DNA of 64,000 nucleotides, taken from contig OX393577.1 of NCBI GenBank assembly GCA_947652605.1, forward strand, positions 66,240,108 through 66,304,107, in the 5' to 3' direction. Shown here piece after piece: positions 47,909-61,300 of this stretch. The stretch is from Elmis aenea (taxonomy: Eukaryota; Arthropoda; Insecta; Coleoptera; Elmidae). Both the position numbers and the translations under genes were made by a program. Below the pieces are notes generated by a model. That model searched no databases. It saw only the letters and a list, made by a program, of their open reading frames with translations, and was not told the DNA's origin. How positions within the stretch are numbered: position 1 is the first letter of the stretch; each line of letters begins with the position of its first letter.

Positions 47909-48066
47909 ATTGGGGTAAATAATAGAAGTTTCATTGTACTGTTTGATCCAATTTTGGGAAATTATGTCCGTTTCTGTAATCATAAGCCTCAAGAAGCGGG
48001 CTTCAAAGGCATTGTTGTAAGTCTTGTTATTTTCGTAATGGTCAAAGTAAATTAGTTACTACACTA

Positions 48067-49148
48067 TACAGGTTGTCTCAAAAGTTAGGATTCATTGAGC
48101 AATGAACTATTTAATTTATTTGTATATTCTGGACTTTTAAATAACAATTAATATGGCATATCTGATCTATTTCAGTTTAAAATACACTTAAAATTATACA
48201 AAATCCATCATTACAATGCATAAAATTCATTGCATTTTGCACACCAACTTCAAAATTGTTAAACGAACACCATCTGTCAAAGCATTAAAAAAAAATCGTT
48301 TTAAAGCTAAAATACATGATCAAAATTATTAAATCCATCCCGAATGAACATGTTATGACCCAATTATAACTTTTAAATTCATATTTTGTCATATTTGCTG
48401 AGAAAACTGACAAGGTAAAATAGGTTACGTAACAAAAAATTCTTGTTTTTTTAGTATAGCGAAATATTTAAGCAAAATTTCTCGAATTGATAGTGTGGAA
48501 ACGATTAAACACGTTAATATTTGTCCTCAACAATCAAAATAAACCGGCAAATCTTTTACATATGTATGAAATCATCAATTTAGGTGTTACCGCAGACTTC
48601 TGCCGATTTACTCCCAGCACAAACATCATAACCACGCTTTTGATTGCTAGAACGTTACAAAGTTTGTTAAAACGTATCTAGAATGATGTAAATATAATTG
48701 TTATGTCATTTTATTGTAATTACACTTATTAAATTGTTAAAAAATTATGATTTTGGTTTTTTTATCGACGTAACATACATCGCTTGTACGGAAAGAGCAA
48801 TTCATTGGCTTCAAAAGAGAGTAGATGTGTATATGGGTACAAATAATGTTAATGGGTAATCATTTGATCATTTAATGCTCAAATTATAGTTTTCCCAATT
48901 AATTCGATCGATTTCAAACTAAAACTCGTTACGATCTTCTTCGTTCAGGTATAAAGCGACTATCATACTCGAAATGCCACTGCTGTTATAAAATATTTCA
49001 AACACTTTGATGCTTTGTATAATTTGTCCTCAATTTTGATAAACTACAGGTACAATTTCAAAAATAACTACAATTGATAATTATTCAAAAAAACAAATTG
49101 GTTATCAGGCAAATCGTTCATGGATCTACACTTTTGGAACACCCTGTA
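48067..49148. mobile_element. TA-flanked DNA element with unique centre
   Basis: The left end TACAGGTTGTCTCAAAAGTT and the right end (TACACTTTTGGAACACCCTGTA) are inverted repeats. Unlike the palindromes, the inside is not self-complementary. A second copy of its centre is at about 63240-63875. It stops about 80 bp short of the Gef26 poly(A) signal. Confidence 0.65.
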
Positions 49149-49225
49149 TGTACAATGTACAATTGTGTTTAGTATTAGTAATTAATATTGCTTACATCGT
49201 TAATGAACATTCAACACCAAAAATT

Positions 49226-49231
49226 TTATTT
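49226..49231 (-). terminator. Candidate Gef26 poly(A) signal
   Basis: AATAAA on the minus strand, 68 nt after the stop codon. The short distance implies a short 3' UTR, and longer variants cannot be excluded. Confidence 0.35.
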
Positions 49232-49298
49232 ACATTACAAAAAAATACCTTGTTTTTAAGATAAGTCCATCTGTCAGTCAATAATTGTCTGAAGTCTT

Positions 49299-49378
49299 TT
49301 ACACCATAACGATAACTGAGTCAAAGTCACATTTTGTCACGTCGTTATTAAGTTCAAGAGGTTCTAGCTCTATCTCAC
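49299..49378 (-). CDS. Gef26: Gef26 last coding exon
   Basis: 80 nt, entered in phase 1. It reads [18 protein letters not shown] and DSVIVMV, then TAA. The end is a likely PDZ ligand. Confidence 0.85.
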
Positions 49379-52300
49379 CTAAATATCGAAAAAAATATTT
49401 AAATAACATTGCTACACATGCCAAAGACTGCTTAACCATTCGCTATGTGTTCTTTATGTAAAAACTGCATATCTAAGGCATTTGTTAATTAGTGTAATCC
49501 AGATAAAATAATTTTACCATGATCTGTGTCTGGATCCGTATGGTAATGGTATCCTTGGGCGACGCCTTCATGGGAATGAGCTCGACCTAGCCTGTGTAAT
49601 CTTGCCATTTGTGCAGCTACGCTATAAGCAGGTGGCTGCCGGCGAACAGGACCTATACAATAAAATATCTCATGAATTTTTATTCCATACCTTACGCTAC
49701 TTTCAAAAGCAAGTATTGTAACACGACGTTTATTAAAAAGATTGTGAATAAATCATATTTGCCTCTATGGTGTATACAAAAAAGAAAGACAATTCTAATT
49801 TAGAAAGAAAAACAAAATGATTGTGTGAAGTGCAACTAATAACAGAAACTTTTGGGTGTTTTAAAATTTAAAAAGTGCTAAACTTGCTAAAGTATAAATT
49901 AAATAAAACTATACCTGCAAATACTTAACAATATTGGCTAAAACTGACTACACACTGTGATTTCAAGTGTTGATAACTTAAAAAACGTATCTACCTTATG
50001 CAACCATACAAAAAAAGCAATGCGACAATTGCATAAAACAATACATCAAGCAAACAAGCTTTTAAAAACAAAAAAAAACTGTCCTACTATAAGGCGGCCG
50101 AATATGCAAACTTACCATTACGCAAAGCATGGGGTAAAGGGGGCAATACGGCGACAGCATGAGGGCAGGGAGGCATAGCACCAGCACGGGGAAACCATCC
50201 TACCACCACAGACAGACACAACCATAGTAAAACCATCATTACACAACCAATACAATACAAAATGCATGCCATCACAGGGACAATTAAGTAACACCAAAAC
50301 ATGAACCAATATTTGCCAAACAGATATTAAGAAATTCTGTTACTAATAACCCAAAATTTGCAATAATTATTTTCAGTACATTCACCATATTAATTCAAAA
50401 TAAACTTTTCAACATCTTTGATTTATTTCAGCGATTCATATACGTAATGTAAACAAGTTAAGTTAAAAATTATCCACCTCATACTTATGTAACATTATTA
50501 ATTAATTAAAATAGCTACTAGCTAAAGAGACGAGTCTCGAAACTGGTCTAGTTTTTCTACAAAAGAGATTCTTCATAGATGATAAGATGTGTAATTATTG
50601 GCTTGACTTGTTTATAGTACAACTACAAAAGCTTACAAAGTTATATACAAGTTTAATTAAAAAATCACATATCTGAAGAACATCAAAATAAGAAACCTAC
50701 CAACGAAGAGTCTTAAAATTCTTCAAGAAAAGTTTTTTTTCAAAAATAAGATGAGCGATTTTTTAATGAAACTTTTGAATCACTTGGATAAGTCAATTTC
50801 CTACAATATTTTTTATTAAAATTGATGTTTCACACACCTAGAAGGGCAAAACTGCAATACCCAAATAATTACAACTGTTTAAAAAATTAACAAATATCTC
50901 AGAGTTACAAAATTTATTCTTAAGATATTTCTCAAGGATATTTTGAGTTTTTTTTAAATGTAATGGTGAATGAAACATGAAATACAATTTTTTTTCTGGT
51001 AAGTACCACACGATCTTTTATATTTTTTGAGATATTTAAAAGTAAAGCCCATAAAACTTGAAAATTATATTTATTACTTTGCAGCTTTAAAAACAGATCT
51101 ATAAAATTGGTAACTTAAAAGCAAGAAAAAAGTGTTTTTATTTTTACATAATTTAATATAAAATATAATTTATAAATACGTTCCAACTTTAACATATTTA
51201 TCAATGTTATAAAGTGTAATTTATTTGTAAAACAAAAAACAGTATGCTGTTAATATTTTAACGAATATTTCTGTATTTTGATAATTTATTTAAATGCTGG
51301 TTAAAATTTATTTTGTATGAAGAGAAATATAAGGCTCATGCATTAAAAATAAAATAAAATGTTAAGCTTAATTTTTTGCTAAAGTAGACTAAAACATTTG
51401 CCTGTAGCATACTTGCTTTTGTTTTACACCAATTCCAAAATTGTTATTCATTTTTTTTTTAAACAAATGACTGTGGTGTCCCCCAAAAGCTACAACACAT
51501 CTAACAATAGTCTGTCTGTTTGAAAATACCATTCCTTAATCATCTACAATTTATACATGGCAATGAATGAAAAACCCATGACTTCACAAATACATAGTAA
51601 TAAAGCAGACTGTACATCATAAAAGGACATTAACATACCTGGCAAAGGGGGTGGATGCCTCGGTGGGCTTGGACAACGAGGTTGGTAGGGGTGAGTCAGC
51701 CCACCTTCACCAGAGCTGTTGGTGCTGTGGCCAGAGTCAGAAGAAGCCACCGAGCCTGTGCCAATAACATGCACCATACACAATCATGCTCAAGAATGCA
51801 ATCAAAAGATTACAGTATCATTTGCTTCCATTTACAACAGTGATATTCATTACTTTTAAGAATGTGCAAAAGAGATCGACTGAGAAAAATTCATATAAAT
51901 ACAAAAAGATGATAGACAAAGACAATGAAATTTAAATATACAAGTTACAAATATAACAAACAACACGACTTCAGTCGTTTTAAATTTACCAAGTATTAAG
52001 TACAGTAATTTTTACAACATTGTCATTTCCACGATTAACAAATATGTTGTAAAAACCATGCAAACATACTTAAAAGGCAATGAATTTAATGGAATGAAAT
52101 ATGTAATAGTAGTACATAAAAACTGTATTTTGACACCTTATAATCAATACTTGGTGACCATAAAAACTAAAGATATGCAAATTATTAAACTGTCTTAATA
52201 CTTATTTACATGTTTTGTATCATTAATACTTATTTACTTTGAAACTGCGAAAGAAAAACTGCAATATCAATTGTTTAAAGTTAAGTTAAACTGCAATAGC

Positions 52301-55300
52301 CTCGTACAAATAAAAAGACAATTGCAAATTCTTTTAGATTTTTGAGAAACAAATAAATGTTAGAGACTACTACTCATTTATTGTACACATTTTTAAATGT
52401 TTGCTTTAGCCTTAACTCAATAGAAATCCATACATTTACAAAGAACTTCACAAATATGTGATGAAGAGCATGTAACAGTTTTAATACTATTAGAAGTGGC
52501 TTCGCTTTTTATTTGATTTCATTGGCATCTTTAAAACAATAGGAGATATGTCAGCCGCATGAACAAAAAAAAAATTGCAACAATTGGTTGTTTTAATATT
52601 GTTTATTAGATTATGAAGTAAAAGACAAACTTTTACTATATTTATTTTAATATTTTGTCTCCAATTATAAGATCTAAGAGGGCATGAAACAGTAATAAGT
52701 TAGTATGAAATTAGAGAGAAAAAAAAAAACAAATGGATAACTTTTGTGTAATTCAACTGTTTTCTTTTGTTTTAAAGATACTAATGGTGTCAACTGGAAA
52801 GTAATGCCAACCTGATCACTGATTTGTAAAAAAAAATTCTTATCGCAATAAATAATTACAATAACTGACTTACCTGAGGTTAAAGTTTTTCTAAGAGGCA
52901 AATTACTAAGCGAAGTGACGCTACTGCTTTCTGCAGAGAGTGCAACAGAAGGAAGAGGTGTGGGTGTATCGGAATGTGACCTCTCATGCATAGCTCGACC
53001 TCCTGCACCACAACTACTTGAACTGCCATAACTCGAGTAACTGCCTAAAGGGACAGATACCAAAATGCCAAGAATAAGTCAAACGCATCTGGCACAGTTC
53101 GAAAAAGCTTATCATACCAATCGAGAGATGCATTATACAAAAAAAATTCGCTTCTCTTTTCAAACAATCGCGTAAAAATACTTTACAGTCGTCATTTCCA
53201 TTAAAAGCAAAGCTTCTTAAATATATACAATAAGTACCTGTGGAGCTTGGAGCTCTTCGAACGGCTGGACTAGCTTGGGGTACGGCAAAACCTATAGGAA
53301 CAGACGGTTGTCGTGGCTGATGGGGCCTCGTTTTGGTTTGTTCTGATAGTGCCAACAATTTTCTTACTGCTTGCGGTGAGGCTGAACCTACGACAACAAA
53401 AAAATCATGTAGTAAACGGCAAAAACTGCAGATGGGCTTTTCAACGTTTCAAGAAATTTAAACATGTAACACTCACCAAATTTGGCTGTAGGAGCTTTGC
53501 GTTCATCACTGGTACTACTAGTACTGCTGGTTGTGGAAGGAGCTGGTGATGCATGACGCTTATTGCGGGGGCCTCCCGCGGGTCCTATCACAGCACTACT
53601 AGTGGTGATCGCGCCCTCACACTCCAACGACATTTCATGTAAACGGGCTTCGTCATTAACCACTTGCAGATTATTTAAATAAGCTTTAACACGTCGCACC
53701 ATCTGAGATTCTTCAAACATTTTTTTCGGGTTCGGTACAGCCGCTGACTTCTTGCGCCGCTTTACCGTTGTTTGACCTAAAACAGAAAAAGAATTAGCCC
53801 AACTCTGTGACAAAAAAAGAATTAGCCAAATTCTGTGACAAAAAAAGAATTAGCCCAATTCTGTGAAAAAAAAGAATTAGCCAAATTCTGCGGAAAAAAA
53901 AGAGTAAGCCCAATTCTGACAAAAAAAAGAATTAGCCCAATTCTGTGACAAAAAAAGAATTAGCCCAATTCTGTGACAAAAAAACAATTAGCCCAATTCT
54001 GTGAACAATTGAAGATCACGAGACGTACCTTGAGGATGGTGTTGCGAGCTACCGGTCGTCATCTGATTCAAAGCAACCATTGCGTTGCTAGCAGGCTGCC
54101 CGCCGAGTTCAAGCATCGTCAAGAGATCATACGGGCTACTGCACATGTTGCTGAGGCCCCGAACTTCTTTCGCGATCATCCGCAGCTTCTCGAAATTAAT
54201 GAGTCCTTCGACTTTGGTGTCGTTGCCCAGGTGAATGAAGGTTAAATCTTTTCTGACGACTGGATAAAACGGTATCTGCAAATCATGGCATTGTAAAACT
54301 GTGTAGGTCTAATGGTAAAAAAATGTGAGTTTATCTCGGGAGAAGCTTGTATGGTGAAACAAAAGAAGGGAGGTGCTTACAATAGGAGGTTGACTCTGTT
54401 CGGCGCTGATAAGTTGCCGGTACTTGCTCATGTTCCTAGATGGATCCATTAGCTGCTGAAGTTCGCAAAACAGCCTTTGGTATTTGCCGGGGAGCTTGTC
54501 CCAGCTCTGACGTAATCTTGATACGGCACCATGACCTAGGCCACTGATGATTGCAAACATTGAATTAAAGTTTTTGCATTCCTTGCATTGCCCTATAAAT
54601 AAAAAAGTTAAACACCTGTATACAGGGAGACAATAATCTTCCACAGCACATGATACAAGAAAGAATTATCAACTCAAGATTTCTAGCAGCATTAGGACGT
54701 GCGTGATCAGGTCAAAGAATATCTCAAGGAAAGTAAGAATTAATATCTACAAAAAAATTAAAAGACCAAGAGTACGGGGGTGAGATGTGGAAAATGAATC
54801 AAAAAGAAAGAAAAACATCTGGAAAAGATGGAAGATATTTGAGGGAAGAAGGGAAAGAGAACAATGGGGAAGAAGAGCAAATGAGGAACTGGAGAGGAGA
54901 AATTATATAGTCAACCAAATATAATTAATAATGTAAGACACAATGAATCAGGTGGCTGGGATATACAGGGTGGTGCTTTTTTCGATGCTCACCATTGCTA
55001 TCTTGGAAACGGTAAGAGATACAAGGTCGGTTAAATTAGAGAAAAGTTGCACATTTTGATGGCGATTGAGAATCTGAAATGAAATACTGGATATTTTGAT
55101 TCGTTTTTGATTTATTACAAAAAAAAATGAAAAATGTGATTTTAGAAAAATATTATTATCTTCCCTACCATTGACGCTATTTCATTTAAACTTGGTAACT
55201 GTATGTTATTGACCGTCCTGGTTTTGATGACGTCAACAGAAATTTTCTAAGCCTTCTAGATTTCAATTTGCGATAGCCAACTTTTTTATTTCTTATGGCC

Positions 55301-58300
55301 GCCATGTTGGATTTTTACACCATCAGACAAACAAAAAAATTAGCTTTCCAGATTTGTAACCAACATACTCTTTTTTTTTCAAAAAACTCGTTGAAATTTG
55401 AAAATTTGTATAAATAATCTATAAAATCGCGAATATTCGGTCGTCGTTCGACGGTCGTCGTTAGTCGTTCGTCGGTCGTCGTTCGACGGCCATCGTTCGT
55501 CGGTCGCCGATCTTCGGTCGTCGTTCATCGGCCGTCGTTCGTCGTTAGTCGGTCGACGTTGGACGGTCGTCGTTCGTTGGTCGACGGTCGTCGTTCGACG
55601 GCCATCGTTCGCCGGTCGACATTCTTCGGTCGTCGATCGTCGTTCGTCAGTCGTCGTTCGTCGGACGCCGGCCGTCGTTCGTTGTTCTTCGGTCGTCGTT
55701 CGCCGGTCGTCGTTCGACGGTCGTTGATCGTCGATCGTCGGACGCCGGCCGTCGTTCTTCTGTCGTTGTTCGTCGGTCGTCGGCCATCGTTCGTCGGTCG
55801 TCGTTCTTCGTTCGTTGTTCTTCGGTCGTCGTTCGACGGTCGTCGATCGTCGTTCGTCGGCCATCGTTCTTCGGTCGTCGTTCGCCGGTCGTCTTCTTCG
55901 GTCGTCGTTCGACGGTCGTCGTTCTTCGGTCGTCGTTCGCCGTTTGACGGCCATCATTCGTCGGTCGTCGTTAGTCGGTCGTTGTTCTTCGGTCGTCGTT
56001 CGTTGTTCGACGGCCATCGTTCGTCGGTCGCCATTCTTCGGTCGTCGGCCATCGTTCGCCGGTCGTCGGCCATCGTTCGTCGTTCGACGGTCGTCGTTTG
56101 CCGGTCGTCGTTCGGCGGTCGTCGTTGGACGGTCGTCGATCGCCGTTCTTCGGTCGTCGTTCGTCAGTCGTCGTTCGCCGGTCGTCGTTCGACGGCCATC
56201 GTTCGTCGGTCGTCGTTCGCCGGTCGTCGTTCGCCGTTCGACGGCCATCGTTCGACGATCGTTGTTCTTCGGTCGTCGTTCGTTGTTCGACGGTCGTCGT
56301 TAGTTGGTCGACGTTGGACGGTCGTCGTTCGTTGTTCGACGGTCGTCGTTCGACGGCCATCGTTCGCCGGTCGTCATTCTTCGGTCGTCGATCGTCGGAC
56401 GCCGGCCGTTGTTCGGCGGTCGACGTTCGTCGTTCGCCGGTCGTCATTCTTCGGTCGTCGGCCATCGTTCGACGGTCGTCGGCCGTCGTTCACCGGTCGT
56501 CATTCTTCGGTCGTCGTTCGATGGTCGTCGGTCGTCATTCTTCGGTCGTCGTTCGTCGGGCGTCGTCGTTCGACGGTCGTCGTTCTTCAGTCGTCGTTCG
56601 CCGGTCGTCATTCTACGGTCGTCGGAGGCCGGCCGTCGTCGTTCTTCGGTCGTCGTTCGTTGGCCATTGTTCGACGGTCGTCGTTCGTTCGTTAGTTTTT
56701 TTATTTATTTACATACAATTTACACATATAAATAAACAAGTTTTTTTTAAAGAAAAAAGGTATCGGTTATCAATCTAAAAAGCTAATTTTTTTGTCTGTC
56801 TGATGGTGTAAAAATCCAATATGGCGGCCATAAGAAATAAAAAAGTTGACTATCGCAACTTGAAATCTAGAAGGCTTAGAAAATTTCTGTTGACGTCATC
56901 AAAATCAGGACGGTCAAAAACATACAGTTACCAAGTTTAAATTAAATAGTGTCAGTGGTAGGGAAGATATTAATAATTTTCTAAAATCACATTTTTTAGT
57001 TTTATTGTAATAAATCAAAAACGAATCAAAATATCCAGGATTTCTTTTCAGATTCTTAATCACCATAAAAATGTGCAACTTTTCTCTGATCTAACCGACC
57101 TTGTATCTCTTACCGTTTCCAAGATAGCAATGGTGAGCATCGAAAAAAGCACCACCCTGTATACCAAGATTTCCGGAGAAAAGAATAACGGAACGAGTAC
57201 TTGAGGGACGAGTAAAAGGAAGAAGGATAAGGGGAAGAGCCTGGCCAAAATGGTTAGGGGTGGTGGAAAAGAACCTGAAGGAACCAGGAGTTAAAAAATG
57301 GAAGAAACTGACAAGGAATAAAAAATAATAGAGAAAAACATGTAACAAAGCCATGGAACCAGCTTGGCCTGAAGAGAAATGTTAAACAAATTATCCAAAC
57401 ACTCACTTGCTACTTTAATGAACTGCTTGATTATTTTCATTCTTCTTACAGGATTATGTTCACTACACACTTCCGTCACAACCCAGAACATTTCCTTGTT
57501 CACAAGAGCAGCAAACTGCTCCAACATTGGTGTTCCATACTTTGAAAGCAGTTCAAACAATTCATCAATATATTCCGTTGGTTCTATTTGTCTAAATATA
57601 CTAAAATCCTGAAAATTTCATTAATAAGATTTAGTCAAAAAACCATATATTTAATCAAAGGAATTAAAAAAAACCCTGATTATTCTTTTTCCCAATTAAT
57701 TCAATTCCTAAATAGTTTCACAGCTTCATACAATTTGGCCATGGAAATATTATTTTCTTTTTTTTTTAAGAGGCAACAAAAGTACTATTAATGAAGTAGC
57801 ATGAATCTGTGAAACTGGTAGAGTTGAATTTGAAGAAAAAATTAAATTACATTAAAAATGAATCAGTTACAATTTGGTTTCTAATTAATAAAAAATGAAT
57901 GAAGTACCTGCAACGTAAGCTGAATGGCAACTTCTACGGCATTGAGCTGCAAGAAATGAACTGCACTTTCACGCACAAGTTCTGGGGCAAGTTCATCAGG
58001 TACTAGAGTTTCTGTTATGCCATTAGTTTTAAGGTAATATCGGCTACTAAGTCCTATTCTCTCCGCGAGATTCTGTAACTGATCAGGCAGTCGCCTCTGT
58101 TTGATGGTTTGGTTATCTGTTACTGAAACTTCGCATAAACTAAAATTGCTACTAGGATCGGTCATGCCGAATTCTTGGAGAGCCAACATGACCACTTCGT
58201 GCGCTGTTGTTTCTTTGTGAATTAAAAGGTATTTGTAGCTTTGATCAGGTCTGTACACCTATAAAAAATCATTTAACATCAAGTTATGCATAAACAAAAA

Positions 58301-61300
58301 TAATTTAATGAATACTTAGTCCAAAATAACTCAAATTTGAGGCCTAAAATGGAGATCTCGATTATTTTAATAGCTACAATGTCGAGTAAAATGGGGAAAA
58401 CCCATGGCATTTCTAATTCAGTTGTTATTTAGAAAAAAATAAAACAATTGATTTCTGTTATTCTTTTATAGACAGTAACTATTTATTACATAAACACTGC
58501 TTTAAGTTGATTAGTTTTCCAACATTTGAAAGCAGAAATTGTGTAAAAATTCTGCCTCTGTACGGCCTCTGTCCGCGCTGATCGCAACTATTAGCATGCA
58601 GTGATACAATGTGATTTTATTTTGGCCGCTAGGCGAGAGATTGTAATACTGCGTTGCCGTCCAGACACGGACATGTAATGACCTGTTGTATTGTACAGGG
58701 TGGACTAAATTCGAAAGTTTTACGGGGTATCTCGGTTACCGCAATAGGTAACAAAAATCTGATTTCGGTGGGCTATTTTTTTGAGAAAATAACGCTTGTG
58801 CAATCATATTTTTTCTATCGGTTTCCATTTTGGCACTACAGACGAAAAATGAAATTTCATCATTTTTGAAAATTTGCTGTAACTTCTTTATTTATTAAAT
58901 TAGAACAAAATGTTACATAGGTTTTTTATACAGATTTTTATGCTTAATTTAAAAGCAAAAGTAATTTTTTCATAGCTACGTTGACTTTCGAAATATGGAG
59001 TAAACTTACATTTTTTTAAATAGAAACCCTAGTTGGCCATGACTTTATGTGATGGAGTATTTTTTTAGCTTTTTAAAAATATATAGTTTTATATATTTGT
59101 TGCAAAAAATAGCCAAGATATGGCCAATTTTGTAAAAATTCAATCATCAAAGTTTGCCATGATTTCGTAAACAAGTGACGTTTGCAATTAATAAACAACT
59201 AAACGTCATTTCGAAGTAAATTTTTCAACTTTAAAGCAAATCCCTGTATTATTTTGTATTTTATAACTGTTCATTGTGGGATTGTGAACACGGCTAAATT
59301 TGAACTCTTTGAAAGTTTAATATGTTAGAATATTACTTTGTAAGTGATAAAAACGTAGCGGCTGTTTCAGAATTTACTTGGCAATGACGTTTAGTTGTTT
59401 AATAATTGCAAACATCACTTGTTTACGAAATCATGGCAAACTTTGATGGTCGAATTTTTACAAAATTGGCCATATCTTGGTTATTTTTTGCAAAAAATAT
59501 ATAAAACTATATATTTTTGAAAAGCTAAAAAAATACTTTTTCACATAGTCATGGCCAACTAGAGTTTCCATTTAAAAAAATGTAAGTTTACTCCATAACT
59601 CGAAAATCAAGGTAGCTATGAAAAAATGACTTTTGTTTTTAAATTAAGCATAAAAATCTGTATAAAAAACCTCTATAACATTTTGTTCTAATTTAATAAA
59701 TAAAGAAGTTACAGCAGATTTTCAAAAATGATGAAATTCCATTTTTCGTCTGTAGTGCCAAAATGGAATCCGATAAAAAAAATCTGATTTCATACGCGTT
59801 ATTTTCTCAAAAAAATAGCCCAAGAGACCGAAATCAGATTTTTGCTATCTATTACGGTAACCGAGATACCCCGTAAAACATTCGAATTTGGTCCACCCTG
59901 TACATCTATGAATATACGTTTTTGTTATCGTTATTGGTTATTTATTCACAGTTTCACTTAGTGAAATAAGAAAACATTATTATTTGTTAGTGTTAAACAC
60001 TGCCCTTAACAAAAAAAAAAAAACTTTTGATAGTTTCTGAGATTTTCCCATGACAGGTCAAGTTATTTTGGAAGGACTTATGGCTGAAAAACAAAAAAAA
60101 ATTACCTTTAAAACATGTTCAGGATAATCATTACAACGTAATTCATCATAACAGATTGACATAAGATCAGGATTGCTCTGAGAATGATACAGATTAGTTC
60201 CTAAAGATGTCGGTGTGGCAATGTTATCAACTTGATCCAATCCCATTCCCGCACTGCAAAACAAAACGATATTAAAAGTGTCACAATTTTTTTCTTCCTT
60301 TAACTTACTTAATAATATTCTTGGGTAAAATATTCATTTTCATAAGGGCCTTCTGCAGCCTTCTCTTGGGACCTAACGTCATGAAACTCTTCCCAGTCTT
60401 CCCTTCTTTCTGCGGACTACTAATAGTAACAGGTTGCGAACACGGAGATTCTTGACTTAACACGATGTGACCGTCGACACTCGACAGCCTAGCTCTCGGA
60501 TCACTTTGTAATTTGGAAATTTCCGAAACTTTCCGACTTCTAGGTCGCGGCGAATTGTCGGGCGTATTGAGCATTTCTTTAAAGTGCAGTAAATTCGACT
60601 TGACCGTTATACTTAGGTGGGTCGTACCGCGTAATATCTCTAGAGCGCGCACGTGACTGACATGTTCGAAACTCTGACCGTTCACTTCGAGGATTTGATC
60701 ACCGCGTTTTAAACCGACGTCCTCGGCTTTGGATTTTTTGTCTACTTTCGAAATGAAAATGCCGAAATGCCGTTCGAAGCCGCCCAATATTTGGAAGTTT
60801 AAGGCTTCGTCTCGACTCGGTCGAGCTAGTACGACATTCCTGATCCGGGCTTTCGCGGCACAAGCTATGTTCAGTAACCGTAACTGCCCCATCATTTTCT
60901 CGTTCTCCAAACCCTGCTCGAAAGTTTCCAGAAACTCTATCATGTCCGGGTCGGTTTCGAAATCCGTAAAATGGTTGTTAACCCACAATAAAACCACTCT
61001 TGTAACCCTGTCTCGGACGTCGGGATCTTTGAACCATTCCAAAAGTTGGTTAGCTACGTTTAGAGGACTTGGTATAAACGTTCGATGTGTGAGAAGAAAG
61101 TCTTCTACGTAAGTGGGGTCTGTTAGAGAGTTTTCTTCTATTAATTGGTACATGAGACGTTCGGACGTTCCTCTTATAACGACGTGACCCCTCCTGTTGC
61201 TGCTTTGTGGTTCCATGGAACCTCGAAGCTCGGTAACCATCACAACTTGCCCATCCACTTCATGCCTCCTGGTATTTTCCTCTCCTTGATGCTGTATTCT

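Noticed and set aside
53795..54004. CRISPR-like array (regular 31-bp units)
   Set aside because: Head-to-tail repeat without unique spacers, in a eukaryotic intron.
55379..56778. Several long ORFs (up to 378 codons) on both strands
   Set aside because: They lie in the 7/14-bp repeat array. A 7-bp unit without stops leaves every frame open, and the predicted proteins are only repeats such as GRRSSFV or ERRTTTD.
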